The position numbers were made by a program, and so were the translations under genes. Shown here piece by piece: positions 18,331-26,130 of a stretch of DNA of 39,414 nt. A model generated the notes under the pieces. That model searched no databases. It saw only the letters and a list, made by a program, of their open reading frames with translations, and was not told the DNA's origin. Source of the DNA: Thermoplasmata archaeon (lineage in GTDB: Archaea > Thermoplasmatota > Penumbrarchaeia > JAEHCK01); the NCBI GenBank assembly GCA_020696345.1, contig JAEHCK010000028.1:1-39414 (forward strand), in the 5' to 3' direction. The stretch's first letter is position 1. Every line of letters starts with the position of its first letter.

Positions 18331-19821
18331 CTATTTATTCTTTAATTGTTTTTTATAATTTGATACATTTCTTTTGTATTGAAGAATCCATATTTTTGAA
18401 AGTAAATCAATTAAAAATCTATATTTTGATTTTTTATAGAAATATTTCTTTGAATTATTAATCCATTTTATATCATGATCTAAACATCGGAAACAAATCT
18501 CCTTTTCAATATCATCCAATTCTTCCATATTGTCAGAAAAACGTCGCTGTTCTTTTTGGTTTCCCAAAGGGATGTAATTTACTGGAAATAATACACATCT
18601 AAATTCTTTCAAGTTTTTGATTAATTCTAAAGTTTTTTCTTTATCCGAAATTGTTTCATTTGGTAATCCGAAAATAATTGAGCAAAATGGAATTATCATA
18701 TTATCATGCATTTTTCCTAAAGCCTCATAGATCATATTGCACCATTGTTCAGGGTTAAACGGCTTCACTTTTGATTCCATATTCTTTTTCAACAAGTCTA
18801 CAGAACCTGTCTCGATTCCGATTTCGACTACCAAATAATCTTGATTCTGTAGTATTTGTTCCATAACGTTCTCGATTAAATCGGGTATGGCTAAACTTGA
18901 CGCAACCGATATATGGGTAAAATGAATATTTTGATAATATTTTTGAGTTAATCCTATTAAGTCCAAAATTTTCTTTTTATTGGGAATTACAGAATTTTGC
19001 CCATAAAGAAATACATCTTCTGCATGCAATATACCATACTTTAACCCAGATATTTTATTAATAATTAGTTCTTTTTCAATTTTTGATTTTGGATACCATC
19101 GTAAATTTGTTTTTGTAACTTCACAAAATTTGCAATGTCTAGGACATCCACGACCTATCTCTATACAACCAGAAATTGACGGGTATTTGATCTCTGAAAT
19201 ATCATCTAATGATGGGATTTGCTTATTACTTACGTTTACTATTGTTGGTAATTTTTTATCATTTAAAGCTTTAGTAATTATATCATCGATGACTAATTCA
19301 CTCTCACCAATTATTACACAATCAATCCCATATTCAGCGAGTAAATCAGGATTGTGTTTAAATTGCCAAGCACCTTGGCCACCAATAATAATTTTCAAAC
19401 CATTTTTTTTGGCTTTTTTTAAATATTTATTTTGGATTAATTCATTGAAAAAATATTTTGGTTTTTCACTTTTTTCATTCAAAAAGTTTCTTAAATAAGT
19501 ATTAAATGCCATTCCCAATGGATTAACTGAGTGAATTCCCAATACTTTAGCGTTTTGAATTAATTTTGGAACTTGAGTATGACTTATTGTAGAAACATTA
19601 TAACCCAGATCTATCAATTTTGCTTCAATTTTTCTTAATGAATACGGTGCAAATTTTACAATTCCATTTTCAACTTTTGGATTATTTACTAATAATTTAA
19701 ACACCCAACTTGGTAATAGATCGCCTGAACCATAAAAAAATTGTGAAATATTTTGTTTTAAATGAAAATCGTTTAACAACGATTTATCTGCGGTTAATAA
19801 TATTTTATTCAACCATACCAA
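18331..19821 (-). CDS. B12-binding-type radical SAM protein
   Basis: 496 residues. The N-terminal 200 look like a cobalamin-binding Rossmann region (IIIGGQGAWQF; GIDCVIIGESE) with the order usual in the B12-binding/radical SAM class. The radical SAM core begins at GRGCPRHCKFC: Cys226, Cys230 and Cys233. Later blocks EIGIETGS and IIFGLPNET fit the Elp3/MiaB-like core. Such enzymes methylate or rearrange unreactive carbons, often in lipids, tetrapyrroles or natural products; the substrate here is unknown. The likely start is TTG at 19821; another TTG four codons in is possible. The gene is very AT-rich (many Lys, Ile and Asn codons) compared with uvrB or ahcY, so it may have been acquired. Divergent from the Bat-type regulator, which may control it. 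Confidence 0.8.
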   Translation of the reverse strand: MVWLNKILLTADKSLLNDFHLKQNISQFFYGSGDLLPSWVFKLLVNNPKVENGIVKFAPYSLRKIEAKLIDLGYNVSTISHTQVPKLIQNAKVLGIHSVNPLGMAFNTYLRNFLNEKSEKPKYFFNELIQNKYLKKAKKNGLKIIIGGQGAWQFKHNPDLLAEYGIDCVIIGESELVIDDIITKALNDKKLPTIVNVSNKQIPSLDDISEIKYPSISGCIEIGRGCPRHCKFCEVTKTNLRWYPKSKIEKELIINKISGLKYGILHAEDVFLYGQNSVIPNKKKILDLIGLTQKYYQNIHFTHISVASSLAIPDLIENVMEQILQNQDYLVVEIGIETGSVDLLKKNMESKVKPFNPEQWCNMIYEALGKMHDNMIIPFCSIIFGLPNETISDKEKTLELIKNLKEFRCVLFPVNYIPLGNQKEQRRFSDNMEELDDIEKEICFRCLDHDIKWINNSKKYFYKKSKYRFLIDLLSKIWILQYKRNVSNYKKQLKNK

Positions 19822-19897
19822 CCCATATTATTTTCTAAAGTTATCCACTTTAAAAGAGATAAGTTTTTTACCTACTATAGAAGGTTCTTTCGAAATA

Positions 19898-19907
19898 TTT
19901 ATATTTT
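19898..19907 (+). promoter_or_regulatory. TATA box for the Bat-type regulator
   Basis: TTTATATTTT is centred about 26 bases before the ATG at 19928, preceded by CGAAATA that could act as BRE. This predicts a leaderless mRNA. Confidence 0.55.
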
Positions 19908-19927
19908 GCACCGAGTATGTAAGGGCT

Positions 19928-20587
19928 ATGCTAGATTTTCAAATTCTTAAGTTACACTACAACCCACCAGATGTCATTAATAAAGGATACAAAATTGTTT
20001 TTTCTAAAGCAAAAAAGGTTACAATTTTAAATACTTTAATGCAAAATTTAGATAATTTTTTATTCATCGTTGAAATTGATTGGTTAAAACAGCCCGATAA
20101 CGAATTTGTGAAACAACATATTTTTGTTAAAGATTCTGTTGAATTAATAATCAGTAAAAATAGATCTATCTGTTTAATAACCGGTACTCTCCCAAAAGAT
20201 AATTCAGAGATACTTCAACAATTAACTAATAAATTCAATTGTTTTTTAGAGCTTCCTATCACATTGGAAAAAAAGTCGATTACGGGAAATATCGTTGGAA
20301 ATCATAAGGATTTAAATAGATTCTTGGATTTTATTAATAACTGGGGTGTGGAGTTCAAAATACTTTCTATTAAAAAATATTACCCGAAAGGTTTTGGAGT
20401 ACTATCGGCTCTTACATCACAGCAATTAAACTGTTTAGAAACCGCGATGGAAAATGGTTATTTTGATTTTCCAAAACGGTACAATTCACATGAAATTGCC
20501 AAAAAACTAAAAATTAGTCACACTACTTTTTTAGAACATATTAAAAAGGCTGAAAAAACAATTTTTTCAAATTTATTAAGGATTTAG
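19928..20587 (+). CDS. Bat-type (HTH_10) transcription regulator
   Basis: 219 residues. The C-terminal 60-70 residues carry the bacterio-opsin-activator HTH signature: LTSQQLNCLETAMENGYFDF, YNSHEIAKKLKISHTTFLEH and IKKAEKTIFSNLL. The N-terminal 150 residues are a sensor-like alpha/beta region without a recognised ligand motif, common in archaeal HTH_10 proteins. It is divergent from the B12-type radical SAM gene with a 106-base shared promoter region, so local control is plausible. The base composition matches that neighbour, which suggests they moved together (inference). The ATG is probably leaderless. Confidence 0.85.
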   Translation: MLDFQILKLHYNPPDVINKGYKIVFSKAKKVTILNTLMQNLDNFLFIVEIDWLKQPDNEFVKQHIFVKDSVELIISKNRSICLITGTLPKDNSEILQQLTNKFNCFLELPITLEKKSITGNIVGNHKDLNRFLDFINNWGVEFKILSIKKYYPKGFGVLSALTSQQLNCLETAMENGYFDFPKRYNSHEIAKKLKISHTTFLEHIKKAEKTIFSNLLRI

Positions 20588-20589
20588 AT

Positions 20590-20775
20590 TTAATCTAATT
20601 CCAATATTCCTTTTTTAAAATCAATTATGAGTTTGAAATGTTTTAGATAGCTAATACCTAAAAGACCATCAACATGGCTACTTTCAGGCAAATTATGGAC
20701 AATAACTTTTTAATTGGTTATTGGTTTAAAAATTACAATTCCAAATGCATCTGGATCAAATTCTTTTACAGCCAT
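20590..20775 (-). pseudogene. Decayed retropepsin-like aspartic protease gene (3' remnant)
   Basis: Read on the minus strand, the region encodes MAVKEFDPDAFGIVIF and KPITN, then a stop, then in the same frame VIVHNLPESSHVDGLLGISY and LKHFKLIIDFKKGILELD, then TAA. The second part is the C-terminal signature of single-domain archaeal and bacterial retropepsin-like proteins (VDGLLG, hydrophobic strand, IDF-x-x-G-x-LE). The N-terminal half with the catalytic DTGA motif is missing: upstream sequence gives only short broken frames. The in-frame stop and the missing active site mean it cannot be functional. It was probably larger and was truncated by the event that brought in the adjacent radical SAM/regulator pair or by deletion. 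Confidence 0.7.
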
Positions 20776-20821
20776 TTGATCACAACTCAAAATGCAAAAG
20801 CATATCCTTTCTTAGGAATAT

Positions 20822-20869
20822 AAAAAAATGCGTCGATTATTATTCAATTAGCAAAGCATTTTTTATGTT
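20822..20869 (-). repeat. About 45-bp 3'-end repeat, copy 2
   Basis: Shares with 35584-35632 the blocks AAAAAAATGCGTC, ATTATTC, GC-AA, CATTTTTT and ATGTT. At the other two sites the repeat lies at the end of a minus-strand gene. Here no intact gene ends beside it, so it may mark a lost gene. Confidence 0.55.
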
Positions 20870-20950
20870 GAAGATGTTTAGGTCTAACGCGGTAAATGAT
20901 GTATTCATGAGAGAACAAAAAGAGTTACATCTTTTGCTAGGGTGGAAATG

Positions 20951-22810
20951 ATGGCTTCGAAATTAAAAAAAGAATTGGGTCTCATAGATGTTTTTTGCAT
21001 CTCATCGGGTGCTATGATAAGCTCTGGGTTATTTATTTTACCGGCACTCGGTTACGCAAAATCCGGCGCTGCCGTTATTGCCGCCTATGCCATCGCCAGT
21101 ATTTTGATCTTACCCACCGTATTGTCGAAGGCTGAACTTGCTACCGCAATGCCCAAAACCGGCGGCATCTTTTTTTTCACGGATAGAAGTATGGGACCGA
21201 TGATGGGTACGCTGGGTGGTTTGGCTGCGTGGTTCTCTCTTGCGTTCAAAACCGCATTTGCACTGTTGGGTATAGGCATATTTTTAGTACTGTTCAACCC
21301 TGGTTTGACATTATTGCAGATCAAACTCATTGCGGTTGCATGTTGTCTTGTATTCATGGTTATAAACATACATGGCGTCAAATTTGCCGGGAGATTTCAA
21401 GTTATCATGGTCATTGCTCTGATCGCATTGCTCGTGATATATGTTGTCATGGGTGCATTTTTCATTAAATTTGAGAGGTATACACCATTTGCACCAATGG
21501 GCCTAGGTTCGATTTTCGCAACCGCTGGACTCGTTTTCATATCCTTTGCAGGAACATCGAAGATCGCCGCTATTGCGGGCGAAGTAAAAAATCCCGGGCG
21601 AAACCTGCCTTTGGGAATGTTTTTATCATGGGGTATTGTATCTTTGCTTTACATCTTCGTAATTTTTGTAACTGTTGGAATAATTGACCCATCCGAACTA
21701 GAAGGTTCACTAACCCCCATATCACTCGGCGGCAGTGTTATGATGGGCACATTCGGGCTTGTGATCATGAGTGTTGCGGCGCTGCTGGCATTTGTTTCAA
21801 CCGGTAATTCCGGCCTTATGGCCGCATCACGTGACCCCATGGCCATGGGTAAAGATGAGTTATTACCTGGCGCTTTTGCAAAAGTATCTAAAACCGGAAC
21901 GCCCTGGGTTGCAATAGTTTGTACATCCGGTTTCATGATCGCTATCATCCTGTTACTGGACCTGGAAGATTTCATCAAAACCGCTTCTACATTAAAACTC
22001 TTTTTATTTATACTGGCAAACCTGGCACTGATCTTCATGCGTGAAAGCAATATCAAACATTATCGTCCGAAATATAAAGCACCGTTCTATCCATATATTC
22101 AGATATTTGGTATTGTGGGCTACGGTTTTCTAATATTTGAGATGGGGACCACTCCACTTCTATTAGTCGGCATCTTTATTCTATGCGGTCTGGGTTGGTA
22201 CTATTTTTATGCACATGGTAAGATCAAACGTGAATATGCACTCCTCCATGTAGCTGAACGTGTGACCGGTATCAAAACCACGGACAACTTATTAGATGAG
22301 GAGTTGAGAGAGATCCTGATAGAACGGGATAATATCACAGAAACGAGATTTGAACGGAAGATAAAGAATTGTGTTGTTTTGGATTTGAAATATTTCGTAG
22401 CACCCGAAGAGTTTGCAGAAAAAGTGGCAAAACCTCTTGCGAAACAATTGAACATGAGTGAAGATGAATTATATAAATTGTTAATAAGGCGAGAGAAAAG
22501 ATCCAATATCATGGTAAGGCCAGGATATGCAGTTATCTCTTTTCATGTTAAAGGGCGTGAAAAATTCGAGATCGCATTGGTCAGGACCAAAAAAGGCGCA
22601 AGATTCTCAGATAAACAGCCTCCGGTTCATGCCGCCCTTATTATTATCTCATCTTCCGATGAGGAAAATTTCTATCTTCACACGCTCATGTGGATGGTCC
22701 AGATCGAAGAGAGCATCGATTTCGAGAAAGCATGGAAGAACGCAAAAAATGATGATGAGTTAAGGCGGGTCATACTATCCTCATGGAAGAAGCGAGGTGC
22801 TGAATTTTGA
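20951..22810 (+). CDS. APC-superfamily amino acid permease fused to a C-terminal PTS EIIA-like domain
   Basis: Start ATG at 20951 is preferred because GGGTGG lies 5-6 bases before it; an in-frame ATG at 20948 and a GTG at 20942 are alternatives. Residues about 8-430 form a 12-TM amino acid/cation transporter with the APC opening GLIDVFCISSGAMISSGLF and the usual PKTGGIFFF and FISFAGTSKIAAIAGEVKNPGRN segments. The C-terminal 150 residues are soluble and resemble a type-2 EIIA domain: FEIALVRTKKGARFS, PPVHAALIIISSSDE, FYLHTLMWMVQI and DFEKAWKNA. The site where EIIA carries its phosphorylated His reads PGYAVISFHV, with Ser530 at the aligned position and a His two residues later. The domain is therefore probably a sensor or lock, not a phosphocarrier. 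The substrate is not determinable. Downstream lies the 27-bp array. Confidence 0.85.
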   Translation: MASKLKKELGLIDVFCISSGAMISSGLFILPALGYAKSGAAVIAAYAIASILILPTVLSKAELATAMPKTGGIFFFTDRSMGPMMGTLGGLAAWFSLAFKTAFALLGIGIFLVLFNPGLTLLQIKLIAVACCLVFMVINIHGVKFAGRFQVIMVIALIALLVIYVVMGAFFIKFERYTPFAPMGLGSIFATAGLVFISFAGTSKIAAIAGEVKNPGRNLPLGMFLSWGIVSLLYIFVIFVTVGIIDPSELEGSLTPISLGGSVMMGTFGLVIMSVAALLAFVSTGNSGLMAASRDPMAMGKDELLPGAFAKVSKTGTPWVAIVCTSGFMIAIILLLDLEDFIKTASTLKLFLFILANLALIFMRESNIKHYRPKYKAPFYPYIQIFGIVGYGFLIFEMGTTPLLLVGIFILCGLGWYYFYAHGKIKREYALLHVAERVTGIKTTDNLLDEELREILIERDNITETRFERKIKNCVVLDLKYFVAPEEFAEKVAKPLAKQLNMSEDELYKLLIRREKRSNIMVRPGYAVISFHVKGREKFEIALVRTKKGARFSDKQPPVHAALIIISSSDEENFYLHTLMWMVQIEESIDFEKAWKNAKNDDELRRVILSSWKKRGAEF

Positions 22811-22826
22811 AGGTCTTGCGTTTCAT

Positions 22827-23208
22827 GATAATTTGATTGGATGTCAATGTATTGATAATTTGATGTGATGTCGATTTCTTGATAATTTAATGTGATGGCG
22901 ATTACTTGATAATTTGATGTGATGTCGATTTCTTGATAATTTAATGTGATGGCGATTACTTGATAATTTGATGTGATGTCGATTTCTTGATAATTTGATG
23001 TGATGTCGATTTCTTGATCAATCCAACATCAACTCAGCAAATTATCAAACCAACATCAATTCAGCAAATTATCATCTCATTGTCAATTCAGCAAATTATC
23101 AAACCAACATCAACTCAGCAAATTATCATCCCAGCATCAATTCATCAAATTATCAATCCAGCATCAACTCATCAAATTATCTTCCCATTCCCAATCCATC
23201 AAATTATC
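22827..23208. repeat. 27-bp dyad array B (7 direct + 7 inverted units)
   Basis: Seven units beginning GATAATTT start at 22827, 22854, 22881, 22908, 22935, 22962 and 22989, exactly 27 apart. The orientation switches near 23016. Seven inverted units ending AAATTATC then end at 23046, 23073, 23100, 23127, 23154, 23181 and 23208. Units 3-6 alternate between an AATGTGATGGCG type and a GATGTGATGTCG type, a 54-bp higher-order repeat. Unlike arrays C and D, it lies between two plus-strand genes (permease and uvrB). The 27-base period leaves a 73-residue open frame with a 9-residue rhythm that is not a gene. Confidence 0.92.
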
Positions 23209-23280
23209 CTACGAAAATTGGTAGATGAACCATAAATAAGAATTTTAAAATAAAACATTAACCATGTTTCTTTTGATAAC

Positions 23281-25218
23281 ATGAAATTCAAATTAGTCTC
23301 CGAATACAAACCAAAAGGCTCACAACCAGAGGCGATCAGAAAACTTAACGAAGGTCTGGATAAGAAGTATGCTTACCAGACCCTGTTGGGCGTCACGGGC
23401 TCGGGAAAGACATTCACCATGGCCAATGTGATCGCACATATACAAAAACCCTCACTGGTTTTGGCGCATAATAAGACGCTGGCGGCACAGCTATACAACG
23501 AATTTTTAGAATTCTTCCCCAACAACCGTGTGGAATATTTCGTATCATATTACGATTTCTATCGACCGGAGTCATACATACCACAAAAAGACCAGTATAT
23601 AGAAAAGGATGCGGATGTTAACCCGAAGATCGAACAGATGCGTCTTGCGACCACGGCGTCATTGTCCTCGCGCAAGGATGTGATCGTGGTTGCCTCGGTA
23701 TCATGTATATTCGGTCTGGGAAATCCTGAGGATTATAAGGGTATGGGGTTCGAGATCGCGGTTGGCCAGGAGATACCAAGAAGGGAATTAATGAAAAAAT
23801 TGATCGACATCCAGTTCGAGCGAAATGAGCTCGAGCTCATGCCAGGACGGTTCAGGGCCAAAGGAGATACCATAGACTTGATCCCGGCTTATTATAACAA
23901 TATTATCAGGATCGAGATGTTCGACGACGAGATCGAAAAAATTGCCGAGATCGATAAGAATTCCGGGCAAACCATCGAGGTAATGAAATACTACAATATT
24001 TACCCTGCCCGGCATTTCGTAATTCCCGAGAAAAAACTTAAACACGCTGTAGAATCAATAAAAACAGAGCTCGAAGTGCGGTTGCCTGACTTGGATATGA
24101 TGGAGTCACACCGGCTTAGGCAGCGGACCCTATACGATCTTGAGATGATCGAAGAGACGGGGTATTGCAAGGGCATCGAGAATTACTCGCGGCACTTCGA
24201 CGGGCGTAATAAGGGCGAGAAACCGTATTGTCTACTGGATTATTTCCCGAAGGATTTTCTGATATTCATCGATGAAAGCCATCAAACCATCCCACAATTA
24301 CACGGCATGTATAATGGTGATCACACAAGAAAGAAAAACCTGGTGGACTTTGGTTTCAGGTTGGAGAGCGCGTTTGACAACCGGCCGTTAACATTCGATG
24401 AGTTCGAACTATATATGAAGAACAACTCGGTGATCTTCGTATCGGCCACACCAGGTGAGTATGAATTAACTAACTCATCGCAGGTGGTGGAGCAGGTGAT
24501 CAGGCCCACCGGTCTTGTTGATCCAGAGGTTACCATACGGCCGATCAGCGGCCAGATCGATGATCTGAAAGCAGAGATCGATACTACGATAAACCGCGGC
24601 GATCGTGTGCTGGTCACTACACTCACGAAACGTCTTGCAGAAGAGTTAACAGAATATTTTGCAGAGCAGGGATTAAATACCAGATACCTACACTCGGATA
24701 TCGACACACTTGAACGCACCGAGATCCTACGTCAGCTTCGGTTGGGCAAGTTCGATGTACTCGTTGGTATCAACCTGTTACGCGAGGGCCTGGACATACC
24801 CGAGGTGGGTTTCATCGGCATCCTGGATGCGGACAAGGAGGGGTTTTTGCGTGATGGCCGTAGTCTGATACAGATCATCGGCCGTGCGGCGCGTAATGTG
24901 AACTCAAAGGTAGTATTGTACGCCGATAACCTGACCCGGTCAATAAAGTATGCAGTGGATGAGACGAACCGGCGTAGAAAGCTGCAAAAGGAATATAACA
25001 ATAGACACAACATAACCCCCACAACCATCATAAAACCGATCAAGGAAAAGGTGATGGATGTTAAGGATACGAAACACATACCCAAGCAGCAGATCCCCAA
25101 CCTGGTCATCGAGCTCGAGGCCGAGATGCGGGGGGCGGCGGACAAGCTGGATTTCGAACGTGCAATTGCACTGCGCGAACGTATTAAAGAGTTGAACAAG
25201 AAGATCAGTGAGAGTTGA
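23281..25218 (+). CDS. uvrB: Excinuclease ABC subunit UvrB
   Basis: Damage-verification helicase of nucleotide excision repair, working with UvrA and UvrC. At 645 residues it is of usual length. Walker A is GVTGSGKT at about 38-45. The beta-hairpin region has YVSYYDFYRPESYIP, and the DEAD-like motif is IDESHQTIPQ. The helicase C domain has INLLREGLDIPEV and QIIGRAARN. The C-terminal UVR domain (about 608-642, LDFERAIALRERIKEL) binds UvrC. In archaea the Uvr system is a bacterial import; uvrA and uvrC are not in this window. The ATG lacks a clear ribosome site. TTTTAAAAT about 35 bases upstream suggests a short or absent leader. It is convergent with the RRM gene. Confidence 0.98.
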   Translation: MKFKLVSEYKPKGSQPEAIRKLNEGLDKKYAYQTLLGVTGSGKTFTMANVIAHIQKPSLVLAHNKTLAAQLYNEFLEFFPNNRVEYFVSYYDFYRPESYIPQKDQYIEKDADVNPKIEQMRLATTASLSSRKDVIVVASVSCIFGLGNPEDYKGMGFEIAVGQEIPRRELMKKLIDIQFERNELELMPGRFRAKGDTIDLIPAYYNNIIRIEMFDDEIEKIAEIDKNSGQTIEVMKYYNIYPARHFVIPEKKLKHAVESIKTELEVRLPDLDMMESHRLRQRTLYDLEMIEETGYCKGIENYSRHFDGRNKGEKPYCLLDYFPKDFLIFIDESHQTIPQLHGMYNGDHTRKKNLVDFGFRLESAFDNRPLTFDEFELYMKNNSVIFVSATPGEYELTNSSQVVEQVIRPTGLVDPEVTIRPISGQIDDLKAEIDTTINRGDRVLVTTLTKRLAEELTEYFAEQGLNTRYLHSDIDTLERTEILRQLRLGKFDVLVGINLLREGLDIPEVGFIGILDADKEGFLRDGRSLIQIIGRAARNVNSKVVLYADNLTRSIKYAVDETNRRRKLQKEYNNRHNITPTTIIKPIKEKVMDVKDTKHIPKQQIPNLVIELEAEMRGAADKLDFERAIALRERIKELNKKISES

Positions 25219-25350
25219 ATTGTTAAATTAAATTGAGTTTTTGGAGTTATTTTTAAGGGTCAGGGGTTACAATTAAGGGGTTAGGTGAGATAAGGCCAGT
25301 TCTTTGCCATTGTAATATCATTAAGTTGAAAACCGGTAATTGACAAAATA

Positions 25351-25374
25351 GAAATTAAATACTCATTTACATTC
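25351..25374. repeat. 24-bp dispersed repeat, copy 1
   Basis: GAAATTAAATACTCATTT followed by ACATTC recurs at 35421-35444 with one mismatch. Both copies lie between convergent genes (uvrB/RRM here, Lrp/membrane protein there). The rest of 25219-25478 holds GGGGTTAGG-type stretches and AT-rich sequence with no gene. Confidence 0.6.
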
Positions 25375-25478
25375 TAACATTAAAAATAATTCAGAAGATA
25401 CTTAGTATTAATATGAAGTGGCTGGATCAATAATTCTGAATTAATAATGAAATTATTAACTTAAGAAAAATAACAATT

Positions 25479-25745
25479 CTAAAATCTCTTATATCCTCCT
25501 TCTGGTCTACTTCTTGGCGGACGGGCTTCATCTATTTTCATCACTCGACCTTCATAATCGGAACCATTCAATTCATCTTTTGCTTTTTTAGCATCTTCAT
25601 TTGAGGACATTTCTACAAATCCAAAACCTTTTCCTTGAATTATGTTGACAGATACAACGTCACCATAAGTCTTAAACAACTCTTCTAATTGCTCATTTGT
25701 TACTGAGTAACTTAGATTTCCTACGTACAACTTATTTCCTTCCAT
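25479..25745 (-). CDS. RNA-recognition-motif (RRM) protein
   Basis: 88 residues, essentially one RRM fold. RNP2 is KLYVGNLSY (5-13) and RNP1 is GKGFGFVEM (about 39-47), including the aromatic residues that stack on RNA bases. FKTYGDVVSVNI, AKKAKDELNG and GRVMKIDEARP complete the beta-alpha-beta pattern. A short Arg/Gly/Pro tail (PPRSRPEGGYKRF) resembles the glycine-rich tail of cyanobacterial Rbp proteins, which are single-stranded RNA binders often induced by cold. RRM proteins are uncommon in archaea, so transfer from bacteria is likely. The start is supported by AAAGGATGAT upstream and a TATA-like TTAAAATATAATG further up. It may be an RNA chaperone. Confidence 0.93.
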   Translation of the reverse strand: MEGNKLYVGNLSYSVTNEQLEELFKTYGDVVSVNIIQGKGFGFVEMSSNEDAKKAKDELNGSDYEGRVMKIDEARPPRSRPEGGYKRF

Positions 25746-26130
25746 TTTATCATCCTTTCCATTTAACTATTTTGTTTTTATTCTTTTATTTCATTATATT
25801 TTAATAACCAGCCATTCCATATAATACATTTTATCGTTTGAACTTCAAAAGAAAAAAAATCAGGGACAGAAAATTACACTCAACCATTCTTCGGGTGTAT
25901 TATTAAATTAATTAAGAAACTCCTATTTAAAAAATTAATTGTCATGAAAATTCTTTTACTATTTAATACTTAATAATCTTTCATATATTTACAGTTTGTG
26001 GCACATTTGATGATATTGGGGGTGTTATTTGGAGAACCAGTCAACTTTCGATGATTGTCATAGAAAGCTTATATATTCAAATCTTGAATTATTGATTATA
26101 GAAATTGAACTAAATTGTGAGGTGTGAATT
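25746..26130. other. Divergent promoter region, RRM gene and calcium-repeat protein gene
   Basis: AT-rich, with no open frame of note. The RRM promoter (TTAAAATATAATG on the minus strand, about 25795-25807) lies at one end and the TATA box at 26069 at the other. An imperfect dyad, TACACTC to GGGTGTA, lies near 25874-25900. Otherwise nothing recognisable. Confidence 0.5.
26069..26077 (+). promoter_or_regulatory. TATA box and BRE for the calcium-repeat protein
   Basis: TTATATATT, preceded by AGAAAGC (BRE-like), is placed about 58 bases before the ATG at 26131. It predicts a leader of about 30 bases that includes the ribosome site GAGGTG at 26119-26124. This contrasts with the leaderless genes in the window. 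Confidence 0.6.

Noticed and set aside
20745..20951. 68-residue open frame ahead of the permease
   Set aside because: Crosses the retropepsin pseudogene and a dispersed repeat; no protein-like pattern and no start signal.
23014..23235. 73-residue open frame with repeating QQII/HQII units
   Set aside because: It is the inverted arm of the 27-bp array read in frame; 27 is divisible by 3, so the frame stays open with a 9-residue rhythm. No promoter or ribosome site.
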